A stretch of DNA of 64,000 nucleotides from an uncultured Rhodopila sp. (GTDB taxonomy: Bacteria; Pseudomonadota; Alphaproteobacteria; Acetobacterales; Acetobacteraceae). Each line of letters opens with the position of its first letter. Position 1 is the first letter of the stretch. Under the pieces are notes generated by a model. It worked only from the letters and a program-made list of their open reading frames with translations, did not search any database and was not told where the DNA came from. Location of the stretch: positions 58,424-122,423 of the forward strand of contig CAINOE010000095.1 of the NCBI GenBank assembly GCA_903851415.1. Reading direction: 5' to 3'. Of this stretch, positions 8,440-17,639 are shown one piece after another. Both the position numbers and the translations under genes were made by a program.

Positions 8440-8610
8440 GCGCTAAAATAAGGGCTGGCGGAGCGGATATCGCCCCCTGTGTCATGGCCGGGCTTGTCCC
8501 GGCCATCCACGACTTGCGGTGCTGATGGACCCACAGTCGTGGATGGCCGGACAAAATCCGGCCATGAGACAATGGGACGGCCGCCGCTTCCCAGCTTATT
8601 ATAACGCGTA
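8440..8610. repeat. MITE-like element, copy 1
   Basis: The element is bounded by imperfect terminal inverted repeats: the left end GCGCTAAAATAAGGGCTGG (8440) matches the complement of the right end (GCGTTATAATAAGCTGGG read from 8608 leftwards). Inside are nested palindromes including CATGGCCGGG and its complement CCCGGCCAT around 8483-8506. Copy 2 lies at 13341-13455 with the same ends and the same internal CGCCCCC and ACAATGGGACG blocks. No transposase is encoded. The right end abuts the tail of a decayed vapC gene. Confidence 0.75.
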
Positions 8611-8624
8611 TGGCGGTGCCGGGT

Positions 8625-8810
8625 TCAGGCAGCCGCTGAACTTCCCAGTCCTCGATACGCAGGTTCTCGACCCGCTGGAGTTCTCGGGTGTTATGCGTAT
8701 CAGCGTCAGTCCGCGCGCAACCGCCTGTCCGGCGATCAGCACGTCATAAGGGCCGATCGGCGTTCCGGCGGCAGCCAACTCGCACGTCTTTCCCTGGCAC
8801 GCCGGGTCGT
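8625..8810 (-). pseudogene. VapC-type PIN-domain toxin remnant, frameshifted
   Basis: One leftward frame reads AAAGTPIGPYDVLIAGQAV followed by ARGLTLI, which is the conserved second half of VapC ribonuclease toxins (family pattern G-T-P-I-G-P-x-D-x-x-I-A ... G-L-T-L). The expected continuation N-T-R-E-x-x-R-V-x-x-L-R-x-E-D-W appears only in another frame (TRELQRVENLRIEDWE, about 8640-8690), so a single-base indel near 8695 breaks the gene. The N-terminal PIN half is unrecognisable and no VapB antitoxin is seen. The 3' end runs into the MITE-like element. It is non-functional as it stands, unless the indel is a sequencing error. Confidence 0.7.
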
Positions 8811-8931
8811 TCGGCCAACGCGGCCGACGGCGCGGACCGCACTCCGGGTTGCGACAGGATGACACCGGGTACAGGATCGTCCGGCAGCGCGCCAACCGCC
8901 GCCCCATAACAACCGGAAACCGTCCCGCATC

Positions 8932-11031
8932 ATGTCACGATTCGCCGGCCTGACTCCGCTTCTGGCCCCACGCTCCATCGCCGTCATCGGCGCATCCTCG
9001 GACCCGACGCGCATCGGCGGCCGGCCGATCGCTTATATGAAGGCGCAGAAGTTTGCCGGCGGGATCTATCCGGTCAATCCGAACCGGGCGGAGATCCAGG
9101 GGCTGAAAGCCTACGCCTCCGTCGCGGACCTGCCGGAGACCCCGGATGTCGCGATCGTCTCTGTGCCGGCCGCGCTGGCGGGCCCGGCGGTGGACGATCT
9201 GGCGAAACGCGGCGTCAAGGCCGTGGTGATGTTCACCGCCGGATTCGCCGAAATGGATGAGGCCGGCGCGCAAGCCCAGTCGGCGATCGTGCGGGTCGCG
9301 CAGGCGCACGGCATGCGCATCCTCGGGCCGAATTCGCTGGGCGTGTTCGACGCCCGCCACGCCTATTACGCGACCTTCTCGGCGTCATTCGACAGCGGCT
9401 GGCCGGTGCCGGGGCGCATCGGCATCGCCAGCCAGTCCGGCGCCTACGGCACGCATCTCTATACGCTCGCCCGCAACCGCGGCATCGGCGCCTCCCTGTG
9501 CGTCATGACCGGCAACGAGGGCGACGTCACCGTCGGCGAATGCATTGGCTGGCTGGCTGAAAGTCCCGAGGTCGATGTGATCGCCGTGTATGCCGAGGGC
9601 ATCCGCGAGGCGCCCGGCCTGATCGCCGCCTTCGAAGCCGCCCGCGCCGCGAAAAAACCCATCGTCATGCAGAAGGTCGGCCGCAGCGAACTCGGCGGCA
9701 AGGCGGCGAAGTCGCATACGGCGTCAATCGCCGGCAACGATACGATTACCGAGGCGGTTATGTCCGAATTCGGCGTCTTCCGGGCGCGCAACAGCGAGGA
9801 GATGCTGGACGTCGCCCACACCGCGACGCGGAGGATCTATCCGGTGCGGAACACGCTCGGGGTGATCACCGTATCCGGCGGGGCCGGAGTGCTGATCAGC
9901 GATGCCGCCGACAGGCTGGGCCTTTCGATGCCGGAGATGCCGGAAGCGGCCCAGGCGAAGCTGCGGGCGCTGGTGCCGTATTGCGGCCCGCGCAATCCGG
10001 TGGATGCGACCGCGCAGGTGTCCAACGAGGTCGCGCTGGTGAAGACCTTCATGGAGTCGATGGTGGTCGATGGCGGCTACGCCTCGGTGCTGGGGTTCTT
10101 CAGCATGACGGCATCGTCCAACCGCTGGCCCGCCGTGCGCGAGCAACTGAACCTGGTCCGTGCCGCCAATCCGGACCGGCTATACGTCCTGTCGGTCATC
10201 GTGCAGCAGGAGCGCCGCGACGAACTGGAGGCGGACGGTTGGGTGGTGCACGAGGACCCGACCCGCGCGGTGGCCGCGATCGACGCGATGGGCCGCTTTG
10301 GCGCGGCGTTCGCGGCGCCGCCGCCCGCGCCCGCGCCGGAGATCGCTCCCGTCACGCTGCCGGCCGCCACGCCCTCCGAGGCCGAGGCAAAGCGGCTGTT
10401 GGCGGGGTCCGGGATCGCGCCAGCGCCCGAGGCCGCCTGCGCGACGCCTGAGCAGGCCGTTGCCGCGGCGATCCGGTTCGGTTACCCGGTGGTTCTGAAG
10501 ATCCTGTCGCCGGACATCCTGCACAAATCCGAAATCGGCGGCGTGCTGCTGGATGTCGGCGATGCGGACGCCGTTCGCTCCGGCTTCGCCGTCCTGCTGG
10601 ATCGCGCCCGGGCTGCTGCGCCCGCGGCACGGATCGAGGGCGTGCTGGTAGCGAAACAGCTCAAGGGTGGGGTGGAATGCATTCTGGGAATCCAGCGCGA
10701 TCCCGTCTTCGGTCCGATGGCGATGTTCGGACTGGGCGGCATTTTCGTTGAAGTGCTGAAGGACGCGGTGTTCCGGCGCTGCCCGTTCGGCCCGGATGTG
10801 GCGGAGGCGATGATCCGCTCGATCAAAGGCGCTCCGCTGCTGACGGGCGCGCGCGGGCGGCCGAAGGCGGACGTGACGGCTTTGGCCGAGATGCTGTCCC
10901 GGCTGTCGGCCTTCGCCGTCGCGGCGGGCGAGCGGCTTCAGTCGATCGACCTGAACCCGGTATTCGCGATGCCGCAAGGGCAGGGGGCGTTTGCCGCCGA
11001 TGCGGTGATCGAGGTGTCAGCAATCCCCTAG
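8932..11031 (+). CDS. NDP-forming acyl-CoA synthetase / acetate-CoA ligase family, fused alpha and beta
   Basis: The enzyme would interconvert acyl-CoA plus ADP and Pi with acid, CoA and ATP. The 699-residue protein contains, in order, a CoA-binding domain (1-130, with RSIAVIGASSDPTRIGG), a succinyl-CoA-ligase-like flavodoxin region (about 150-450) with SHTASIAGND whose His near residue 262 matches the phosphohistidine site, and a C-terminal ATP-grasp domain (about 475-695, with VLKILSPDILHKSEIGGV). The linker at 455-470 is Pro/Ala-rich. No GNAT domain follows, unlike Pat/AcuA fusions. It stands alone; its stop and that of the convergent neighbour share CTAG. The acyl substrate is unknown. 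Confidence 0.88.
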   Translation: MSRFAGLTPLLAPRSIAVIGASSDPTRIGGRPIAYMKAQKFAGGIYPVNPNRAEIQGLKAYASVADLPETPDVAIVSVPAALAGPAVDDLAKRGVKAVVMFTAGFAEMDEAGAQAQSAIVRVAQAHGMRILGPNSLGVFDARHAYYATFSASFDSGWPVPGRIGIASQSGAYGTHLYTLARNRGIGASLCVMTGNEGDVTVGECIGWLAESPEVDVIAVYAEGIREAPGLIAAFEAARAAKKPIVMQKVGRSELGGKAAKSHTASIAGNDTITEAVMSEFGVFRARNSEEMLDVAHTATRRIYPVRNTLGVITVSGGAGVLISDAADRLGLSMPEMPEAAQAKLRALVPYCGPRNPVDATAQVSNEVALVKTFMESMVVDGGYASVLGFFSMTASSNRWPAVREQLNLVRAANPDRLYVLSVIVQQERRDELEADGWVVHEDPTRAVAAIDAMGRFGAAFAAPPPAPAPEIAPVTLPAATPSEAEAKRLLAGSGIAPAPEAACATPEQAVAAAIRFGYPVVLKILSPDILHKSEIGGVLLDVGDADAVRSGFAVLLDRARAAAPAARIEGVLVAKQLKGGVECILGIQRDPVFGPMAMFGLGGIFVEVLKDAVFRRCPFGPDVAEAMIRSIKGAPLLTGARGRPKADVTALAEMLSRLSAFAVAAGERLQSIDLNPVFAMPQGQGAFAADAVIEVSAIP

Positions 11032-12146
11032 CGGACGACCGCCAGAACAATCTCCACCGCGATCAGCACCAGAATAACGATTTCAAGCACCTCCGATCGG
11101 CTTGCATGCGCTTCGTCATACAACGCGGTATAGGTATCCCGGATGATCGACAGCTTCCGGTCCACCGCGGCGCTGACCGTGGGAACCCGGAACAGGTCCA
11201 GCGCCGCCGAATAGATGCGCGCCAGATACACGTCCTCGGTCACCTGCAGCGCATTATCCGCTTTCTCCGTCAATTCCGTTACTTCCGCGACAATCGTATA
11301 GAGCTGCCGCGCCAGATCGGCGAACCGCCGCGCGCCGGGCAGCCGCCAATGCCGCCGCGCCGCCTCCACCAGATCGTACATCCGCGGCAGCTCGTCATCC
11401 AGAAGCTCGTCGTAATACCGCATCTCCAGCAACTGAGCGTTCGCCACCTCCAGCACGTCGATCACATCGGTATCGCCGCGAGGCTCGTAGATGAACGCCC
11501 GGTCCCAGGCCAGCACCACAAGATCGTCAGTGTAATAGGAATACCGATGGCGTAACAAATCCCGCCGCGCCGGCTCCGACAACGGCCGGTGCTCGCCCGA
11601 CAGCAGCGGAACCAGGTCCAGGCGCGCCGCCAACCCCTCGGCCGGCATCGGTTCGCTGAAGCTGTTGGCGACGCCGATGAGGTAGTCCTCCTCCAGGGGC
11701 GACCGGCCCGGGCGAATCAACGCGGCGCCGACGCCGTTGCGTACCTGCTCCAGCAGCCCGGTCCACAGCGCGGTCGCCGGAGCCAGGCCCACGCTGACAT
11801 CGACCGCATTCATCCGGTGGGAGAACGCAGCCCAGGACAACCCTGCCACCTTCACCCGCAGCGCAATGCTGATCACGCCGAAATCGAACAGCCGCGCGGT
11901 GGCGGTTGCCTGCAACGGACCCTCCGGCAGCTCCAGATCGACGACGCCCAGGTCGAGCGCCACCGGCGGCGCGTCAAACGCCACGGCCTTGGGCGGGGTG
12001 GTGGTCAGGCGCCCGCGCGAACTGCCGGTGCGGACGGTGCGCGCCCAGATCTCCTCGGCCATCGCCAGATCGATCTCATAGGCCACGTCGAACAGCCGGT
12101 AGGCGAGGATCGCGCCCGCGGTGACGTCAACATCGGAACCCGGCAT
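11028..12146 (-). CDS. RMD1/DUF155-like membrane-anchored protein
   Basis: The 372-residue product has a soluble N-terminal half, a predicted helical C-terminal third and a final hydrophobic segment (about 350-370, VLEIVILVLIAVEIVLAVV). The C-terminal architecture, with SAAVDRKLSIIRDTYTALYD followed by a short linker and a membrane anchor, resembles the RMD1/YagE (DUF155) family, whose members are tail-anchored proteins of poorly known function. DFGVISIALR and DLVVLAWDRAFIYEP fit the family core strands. The assignment is from pattern memory and is moderate. It converges on the acyl-CoA synthetase gene with a 4-bp overlap of stop codons. Confidence 0.6.
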   Translation of the reverse strand: MPGSDVDVTAGAILAYRLFDVAYEIDLAMAEEIWARTVRTGSSRGRLTTTPPKAVAFDAPPVALDLGVVDLELPEGPLQATATARLFDFGVISIALRVKVAGLSWAAFSHRMNAVDVSVGLAPATALWTGLLEQVRNGVGAALIRPGRSPLEEDYLIGVANSFSEPMPAEGLAARLDLVPLLSGEHRPLSEPARRDLLRHRYSYYTDDLVVLAWDRAFIYEPRGDTDVIDVLEVANAQLLEMRYYDELLDDELPRMYDLVEAARRHWRLPGARRFADLARQLYTIVAEVTELTEKADNALQVTEDVYLARIYSAALDLFRVPTVSAAVDRKLSIIRDTYTALYDEAHASRSEVLEIVILVLIAVEIVLAVVR

Positions 12147-12348
12147 CGGGCGGTCTCCTCATGGTCTGCGGACGCCGCAGCGTCCGGAAGCCGATGCTCC
12201 CGGCGGCATAAAACAGGATCGACGGACAGAAAGCGACCCGCTACCTGGCGGCGGCGCCGAAAACGAACCCCCGGTCAGCCGCCGGGCAGGTTGCCCGTGC
12301 CCGCGGGCGATGGCAGGCTGCCGGCAACCGGACAATGGGGCGTCACAA

Positions 12349-13230
12349 ATGTTTCATAACCACTCCCGATGGGGAGCCGCGGACCAGATCGGCGCCGGCA
12401 ATCTGCTGACGGTGGAAAAGCGGCTGGCGGCGCTGGCCTCCGTCCGGCAGGGCCGGATTTACGATGTCAGCCACGAGATCTACATGGGCGCGCCGTTTCT
12501 GCCGCCGAACCAGACGCCGTTCCTGATGTCGATCTTCGGCTCCTGGCGCGACACCATCAAGCGGCGCCGCAAGCTGGGCGTGGTCAACGATGCGGGGACC
12601 AACCTTGAGCGCATCGAAATGACCGCGCATGTCGGCACGCACATCGATGCGTTGGGGCATTTTTCCCGGGGCGATATGCTCTACAACGGCAACGCCGCCG
12701 CCGATGTGGTGACGGACTGGGGGCTTGATCGCCTCGGCATCGAGCATGCGCCGCCGATGATCACCCGGGCCGTGCTGTTCGATGTCGCGCCGGGCACGCA
12801 CCTGAGCCCCGGGCAGACGGTGACGGCGGATGATCTGAAGCGGGCGGCCGATGCCGGCGGATTTGGCGTGGAACCGGGCGACATAGCGCTGATCCGCACC
12901 GGCTGGGGACGTTACTTCGGCGTGGATAACGCCCGCTACCTGGAGGGCGAGCCCGGCATCGATGTGCCGGCGGCGAAATGGCTGATCGACCGGGGGATCG
13001 TCGCCATCGGCGCCGATAACATGGCTGTCGAGGTGCTGCCGAACCCCGACAGGACCGTTCTGATGCCGGTGCATCAATTCGCCCTGGCGGAGTGCGGCGT
13101 CTACCTGATCGAGAACCTGGCCCTGGAGGAACTGGCGGCGGACCGGGTCCATACCGGATGCCTGGTGTTGCTGGCGACAAAGATTCGCGGCGCCACAGGC
13201 GCGCCGGTGCGTCCGGTCGTCATGGTGTGA
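12349..13230 (+). CDS. Cyclase family protein (kynurenine-formamidase-like metal hydrolase)
   Basis: The 293-residue protein belongs to the putative cyclase family (PF04199), metal-dependent hydrolases that include kynurenine formamidase. The metal-binding motif HVGTHIDALGHF is at residues 94-105. GDIALIRTGWGRYF and LVLLATKIRGATGAPVRPVV are the other conserved blocks. The frame is open upstream to 12121 but ATG 12349 begins the family N-terminus (SRWGAADQIGAGNLL). No kynurenine-pathway gene is nearby, and the longer form found here is usually annotated only as cyclase, so the substrate is open. Confidence 0.88.
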   Translation: MFHNHSRWGAADQIGAGNLLTVEKRLAALASVRQGRIYDVSHEIYMGAPFLPPNQTPFLMSIFGSWRDTIKRRRKLGVVNDAGTNLERIEMTAHVGTHIDALGHFSRGDMLYNGNAAADVVTDWGLDRLGIEHAPPMITRAVLFDVAPGTHLSPGQTVTADDLKRAADAGGFGVEPGDIALIRTGWGRYFGVDNARYLEGEPGIDVPAAKWLIDRGIVAIGADNMAVEVLPNPDRTVLMPVHQFALAECGVYLIENLALEELAADRVHTGCLVLLATKIRGATGAPVRPVVMV

Positions 13231-13340
13231 AGCGGCGGCGAAGCGGAGCTGAGGCCGGACAGGAGTGGCGGTAGCTTCCAGCCCTTGCCGGTCGCAAAGC
13301 ATCACGCCGGTTGGCCCCGTAAACCGGCGTTGACGGGCGC

Positions 13341-13455
13341 TTGCCTAAAACAAGGGCTGGCGGCGTGGATAGCGCCCCCGTGTCGTGGCCGGACTAAATC
13401 CGGCCATGACACAATGGGACGGGCCGCCGACTCCCGGGTTATTTTGGCGCGTATG
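13341..13455. repeat. MITE-like element, copy 2
   Basis: The left end TGCCTAAAACAAGGGCTGG at 13344 and the complement of the right end (GCGCCAAAATAACCCGGG, read from 13452 leftwards) form imperfect terminal inverted repeats. Between them GTCGTGGCCGGA (13382) and TCCGGCCATGAC (ending 13410) form a 12-bp stem with a 5-nt loop. It shares ends and internal blocks with the copy at 8440-8610, but is shorter. The rest of the 13231-13589 spacer holds no gene. Confidence 0.75.
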
Positions 13456-13589
13456 GGCGCTTGCCCCCGGTCTCCGCCTTCGTCAAAAAAACCTGCCGCG
13501 CGGGATGCGCGATTCGCTGGCAACTGATAACGATGCGGCCAACGCGGCGCACCCGGCGCTGACGCTTCGCAACCTGGCTGGAAGACCAA

Positions 13590-14411
13590 ATGATCCTCGC
13601 CCATTCGCAGCGGCTTTCCGCCCGCCTCCTGACCGGCTTTGCTGGCCCCGCAGCGTTTGCATGGCTGCTGTCCACCGGTCTTGCCGCGCCGGCCCCGGCG
13701 CAGACGCCGTCGCTGCTCGACTCCATTACCCGATCCGGCACGCTCCGCGTCGGCCTGACGGAAGACTATCGCCCGTTTTCGATCGCCGCCGCCTCCGGCA
13801 ATGTCGAAGGCATCGATGTCGATATGGCGAACAACCTCGCTCTGTCGCTTGGCGTGAAGCTGGAGATCGTGAAGACCAGTTGGCCTACGTTGAAATCGGA
13901 TCTTGAGGCTGATAAGTTCGATATCGCCATGGGCGGAATTACCATCACCCTCGACCGCCAAAAGGTGGGGCTGTTCTCCACCCCCGTCTTCTCGAGCGGC
14001 AAGACACCGATCACCCATTGCGGAGACGAGGCAAAATACCAGACCCTGGCGCAGATCGACCAGCCGGGCGTGCGCGTCATCGTCAATCCGGGCGGCACCA
14101 ACGAGCGCTTTGACAAGGCCCATCTGCAGAAGGTCACACTTGTTCCCTGGAACGACAATGCGACCATCTTTGACGCGCTGGCCCGCGGGACAGCCGATGC
14201 GATGATCACCGATTCCGTCGAGACCAGGCTGCAGGCGAAGCTGCACCCCGGCGTGCTCTGCCCCGTGCATCCCGACGCCCCGTTCGATCATTCGGAACTC
14301 GGCTACTGGATGCCGCGTGACGTGGTTTTCGCCGCTTATGTCGATCAGTGGCTGCACCTGCTCAATCTTACCGGCGAGCATCAGGCGATCCTCGCCCGGT
14401 GGCTGCCTTGA
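13590..14411 (+). CDS. PheC-like periplasmic cyclohexadienyl dehydratase / SBP family 3 protein
   Basis: The 273-residue protein has a signal peptide (about 1-38, cleavage near APAQ) and a type-3 solute-binding fold. Its sequence follows Pseudomonas PheC closely: VDMANNLALSLGVKL, TSWPTLKSDLEADKFDIAMG, SSGKTPITHC, QPGVRVIVNPGGTNERFDKA and AMITDSVETRLQAKLHP. Glu172 in NPGGTNER corresponds to the catalytic Glu173 reported for P. aeruginosa PheC, an enzyme that converts prephenate or arogenate to phenylpyruvate or phenylalanine and evolved from an amino-acid-binding protein. No ABC permease or ATPase adjoins it, which favours an enzyme over a transporter component. The alternative is an orphan binding protein. 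Confidence 0.75.
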   Translation: MILAHSQRLSARLLTGFAGPAAFAWLLSTGLAAPAPAQTPSLLDSITRSGTLRVGLTEDYRPFSIAAASGNVEGIDVDMANNLALSLGVKLEIVKTSWPTLKSDLEADKFDIAMGGITITLDRQKVGLFSTPVFSSGKTPITHCGDEAKYQTLAQIDQPGVRVIVNPGGTNERFDKAHLQKVTLVPWNDNATIFDALARGTADAMITDSVETRLQAKLHPGVLCPVHPDAPFDHSELGYWMPRDVVFAAYVDQWLHLLNLTGEHQAILARWLP

Positions 14412-14445
14412 CCACCATTCCCGCCGGGCCACGGAGGCAGACACC

Positions 14446-16761
14446 ATGATCGAGGTCACCCGCAGGGCGGCGCTCCGGCAAACGGCGGCGCTTGGTGCGG
14501 CGCTGGCGATCCGCCCGGACGGGGTGCGTGCAGCGGCTCCGGTGGTGGCACCGGCGCTGCCCGAGCCCTACGTGGCCCGCGGGGTGGGCGGCGGCGGAGC
14601 CTTCGTGGGGCTCAGCATGAGCCCCTACCAGCGTTTGTGGTTTGCCGGCACCGACATGGGGACATTGTTCCGCAGCACGGACGACGGCGCCAGTTGGCAG
14701 GCCGTGCCGCACACCAACGCGGTGTTCCTGAAGACGCTGAACAACCAGGATTATCCCGATCTTCCGGGTGTCGGCTACAGCGCCAGCCCGAACGTCGTGT
14801 TTCACGCCCCGGCGACCGGCTCGCCGCTGCGCTCGCTGGATGGCGGGATCACCTGGTCACCGATGACGTTGGGCGACGACAGCCTGCGCGTGCGGTTCTG
14901 GTATCCGGATTCGCTTCGCCCGGGCCGTGTCTTCGCGGGACTCGATGACGGCCTGGCCGTGACCGGGGACGATGGCGCGAGCTGGACCCGGCTCGCGATC
15001 AACATGGGGCGGGCCCGCGGCCTGTTTCTCGATCCCGCCGACTCCGCCCTGTATATCGCGTTCGGCTACGGCATCCATGTCTCGCGCGACGGCGGCGCCA
15101 CCTTCACGCTCATCATTCCCGCCACCTTCCTGCATCGCTTTGCCGGCGGACGGAAAGGGACGTCCGCAGTCTTCGCCTATGTGCAAAATCCGAAGGAAGC
15201 GGGCGGTGCGGTCTTCATCGGCGGCCCGTCCGGCATGGCGCCGGCGCGGGTGACAACGGCGCCGGGCACCGCGACGCTGACCGGCGCCGAGCACGTGCAG
15301 ATGGCCGAGAACGACGATGTCGTCTATGTCGCCGGCGCCCGCGGCGCTCCGAACGACGCGGGCACCAGCGTGTGGCGGTCCCGCGGCGGCGGTGCCTTCG
15401 AGCTGGTCTTCAGCCAGGTCGACAAAGGCTTTGGCACTTCGCCCTGGCCGACGCTCCGCCCGAGCGCCGTCGGCCTGGATATCGGCTATTGGGACAGCGG
15501 GTACCATACGTTTGCGGTGAACCAGCGAAACTCCGCGCTGGCCGGCGGCGGCGGCAATTTCTTTCTGCATCTCACCCGGGACGGCGGCGCGACCTGGCTC
15601 TCGCCGTTCAGCGCGCCGGTGGAAAAGGTCCCGGGTCCCGGTCAGGCATGGCGCAGCACCGGCCTGGAGGACTGCTCGATCAGCAAGGTGGCGTTCAGCA
15701 CTTCAGCGCCGCTGTTCGGGGTCGCCTGCGGCTGCGACCATTCCAACCTGATTACGGAAGACGGCGGCATGTCATGGCGCATCATCACCGATAAGGGGCG
15801 CTGGGGGCGGATACGCGCGCCGCACCAGTCCTGTTACGACGTGATCTTCGACCCGTCCGATCCGAACACTTTCATCGCCGCCATGAGCGATAAGCATGAT
15901 TTCCAGCATTGGGGCAATTTCGGCCGCATCCGGCCGGGCACCAGCCTGCGTGGCGGCGTCTACCTCTCGCCCGACCGCGGGCGCAGTTTCCAAAGGCTTG
16001 GACCGGATACGCCGGAGGCGCAAATGCCGTTCCTCAGCCTCGCACGCGACGACGCGAACGGACGTCTCTACGCCGGGTCGCAAGGCGCCGGCGTGGCCAT
16101 GATGGAGCCGTCCGGCGGGAACTGGCGGTGGATGAACGAGGGCTTCCTCGATCCGGCGCCGATCGTTGCGCAACTGGAGGTGGACCACGCCACTGGCGAT
16201 GTCTATGCGCTTGCCGGCAGCGATCCGTCCGAGCCGCCCGAGGCCTGGATGAGATCCGGGCTTTACCGCCTGCCGCACGGCGGCGACAGGTGGCTGCCGT
16301 TGCGGGGCATCGCGCCGCAACCGCCGCGCGGCGCCGATCCGGTGCGGGTGATGCTCTATCCGACGTCCTTCGCGCTGATCCGCAATGCCGCCGGCAAGGT
16401 CACCGGTTATTTCGTCACCGATGCCGAGCATTGCGGCAATTACCTGGCCACCGGCCTTTGGCGTTCCGACGATGCCGGGGCGACCTGGCGCCGCGTGCAG
16501 CAATACACGTTCTGCCAGACGGTGATCATCGATCCGCGCGATCGGCGCCGGGTCTATCTCTCGGGCGACTGGCAACCCGGCTGGGGACAGGGCGGCGCGA
16601 TGTTCTCGGTGGATGGCGGGGAGACCTTCCAGCTCAACAAGGCTTTTCCGCTCCAGTATTCGATCTGGTCCGCCACGCCGGACCCGAACAATCCCGACCG
16701 GATCTTCTATAGTTGCTTCGGCGCCGGCATTCGCCACGGGCCCAGGCCTGTCCCGGGGTAA
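14446..16761 (+). CDS. Tat-exported Asp-box (BNR/GH74-like) beta-propeller protein
   Basis: The 771-residue product starts with a twin-arginine-type signal (RRAALRQTAALGAALAI, about residues 5-22). It contains about nine Asp-box motifs S/T-x-D-x-G-x-x-W/F: STDDGASW, SLDGGITW, TGDDGASW, SRDGGATF, TRDGGATW, TEDGGMSW, SPDRGRSF, SDDAGATW and SVDGGETF, spread along the whole length. This suggests one or two seven-bladed propellers, as in sialidases, GH74 xyloglucanases and sortilin-like proteins. ATG 14446 is preceded by GGAGG at 14432. It follows the pheC-like gene by 34 bp and may be cotranscribed. Enzymatic activity is unproven. Confidence 0.8.
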   Translation: MIEVTRRAALRQTAALGAALAIRPDGVRAAAPVVAPALPEPYVARGVGGGGAFVGLSMSPYQRLWFAGTDMGTLFRSTDDGASWQAVPHTNAVFLKTLNNQDYPDLPGVGYSASPNVVFHAPATGSPLRSLDGGITWSPMTLGDDSLRVRFWYPDSLRPGRVFAGLDDGLAVTGDDGASWTRLAINMGRARGLFLDPADSALYIAFGYGIHVSRDGGATFTLIIPATFLHRFAGGRKGTSAVFAYVQNPKEAGGAVFIGGPSGMAPARVTTAPGTATLTGAEHVQMAENDDVVYVAGARGAPNDAGTSVWRSRGGGAFELVFSQVDKGFGTSPWPTLRPSAVGLDIGYWDSGYHTFAVNQRNSALAGGGGNFFLHLTRDGGATWLSPFSAPVEKVPGPGQAWRSTGLEDCSISKVAFSTSAPLFGVACGCDHSNLITEDGGMSWRIITDKGRWGRIRAPHQSCYDVIFDPSDPNTFIAAMSDKHDFQHWGNFGRIRPGTSLRGGVYLSPDRGRSFQRLGPDTPEAQMPFLSLARDDANGRLYAGSQGAGVAMMEPSGGNWRWMNEGFLDPAPIVAQLEVDHATGDVYALAGSDPSEPPEAWMRSGLYRLPHGGDRWLPLRGIAPQPPRGADPVRVMLYPTSFALIRNAAGKVTGYFVTDAEHCGNYLATGLWRSDDAGATWRRVQQYTFCQTVIIDPRDRRRVYLSGDWQPGWGQGGAMFSVDGGETFQLNKAFPLQYSIWSATPDPNNPDRIFYSCFGAGIRHGPRPVPG

Positions 16762-17639
16762 GTTTCGAGAGCAGTCCGATGACCCTTCAGCGCCGCGAGC
16801 GTCGCCCCGACCGCTTCGCAAAGCGGCGTGTGCGGCGCGTTCCACCCCGGCGGCCACGGCCTTCTCAATGGGGCGGCACATCAGGCACAACACCGCCATA
16901 TAGCACAAAGTTCCTGTGCCAACCCAGCACCGGATTTCGCATGAAAACAATAAGTTGGCGGAGGGGATGAGACACTCCGCCATTTTTCGCCGAACCCCGC
17001 AGAAAACCTGGGGTTTTCGGGCAGCGCCGGTCGGCGGGATGTATAATGCCGGTTACAATCTCGCGCAAGATGGTCGCTGCGAAGTTGCGCCGGGCGCCCA
17101 GTTCCTGCCACCCCCGACAGCCATGGTGTGATCTGAGGGCGCCCGCCGCAGCGTCCCGGGTCCGAAAGCCCGCGCGGGTTCGTGACGCAACCCGGAAGGC
17201 CCTGGTCCCTTGCATGGATCGCGCCGCCTTATGACAGAGCCGGGCATCAACGGGCCTGCCAGCCCTCCGCCCGGCGTCCGCTCGACCTCGCCGGTAGGGT
17301 GCTTGCTGATCCGCGCGCTCGCGGCAGCCGAGCCCACCTATGAAGAAGCCGGGCGAGACGGTTCGATCTGTCTCATTCTGCTGCCGGACCCTGCAAGGTC
17401 CGGGGTCGCGCGGGATGAATGGCAGGTAATATCTGAGTCCGGTCGGGCAACGCCAATCCGGAGGTGCATAACGACTTCGGGGCATTCACTCGGGCCGCCG
17501 ACGCACCGTATCGATACGGTATATGGCACTGCCGAGAGGGGTGAAATACGGCTCGGCTCGCATGACCATTCCGTATCGGCGACGGTATCAAGCGCCGGGC
17601 AGCGCTACGTATCCGGTCTTGCCCGCACCTGCTTGCCGT
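16762..17639. other. Non-coding stretch with small hairpins and one palindrome
   Basis: No convincing gene is seen on either strand. Features noted are a small hairpin GAAAACC-TGG-GGTTTTC at 17002-17018 and a perfect 16-bp palindrome at 17505-17520. The segment 16900-17060 is AT-richer. The stretch lies between the Asp-box gene and the carbonic anhydrase remnant, so it could hold the decayed promoter and 5' part of the latter. Confidence 0.5.
17505..17520. promoter_or_regulatory. Perfect 16-bp palindrome, possible operator
   Basis: ACCGTATCGATACGGT is its own reverse complement and sits in non-coding DNA 120 bp upstream of the carbonic anhydrase remnant. Its size fits a dimeric helix-turn-helix repressor site. 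No regulator gene is adjacent, so the call rests on symmetry alone. Confidence 0.35.
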
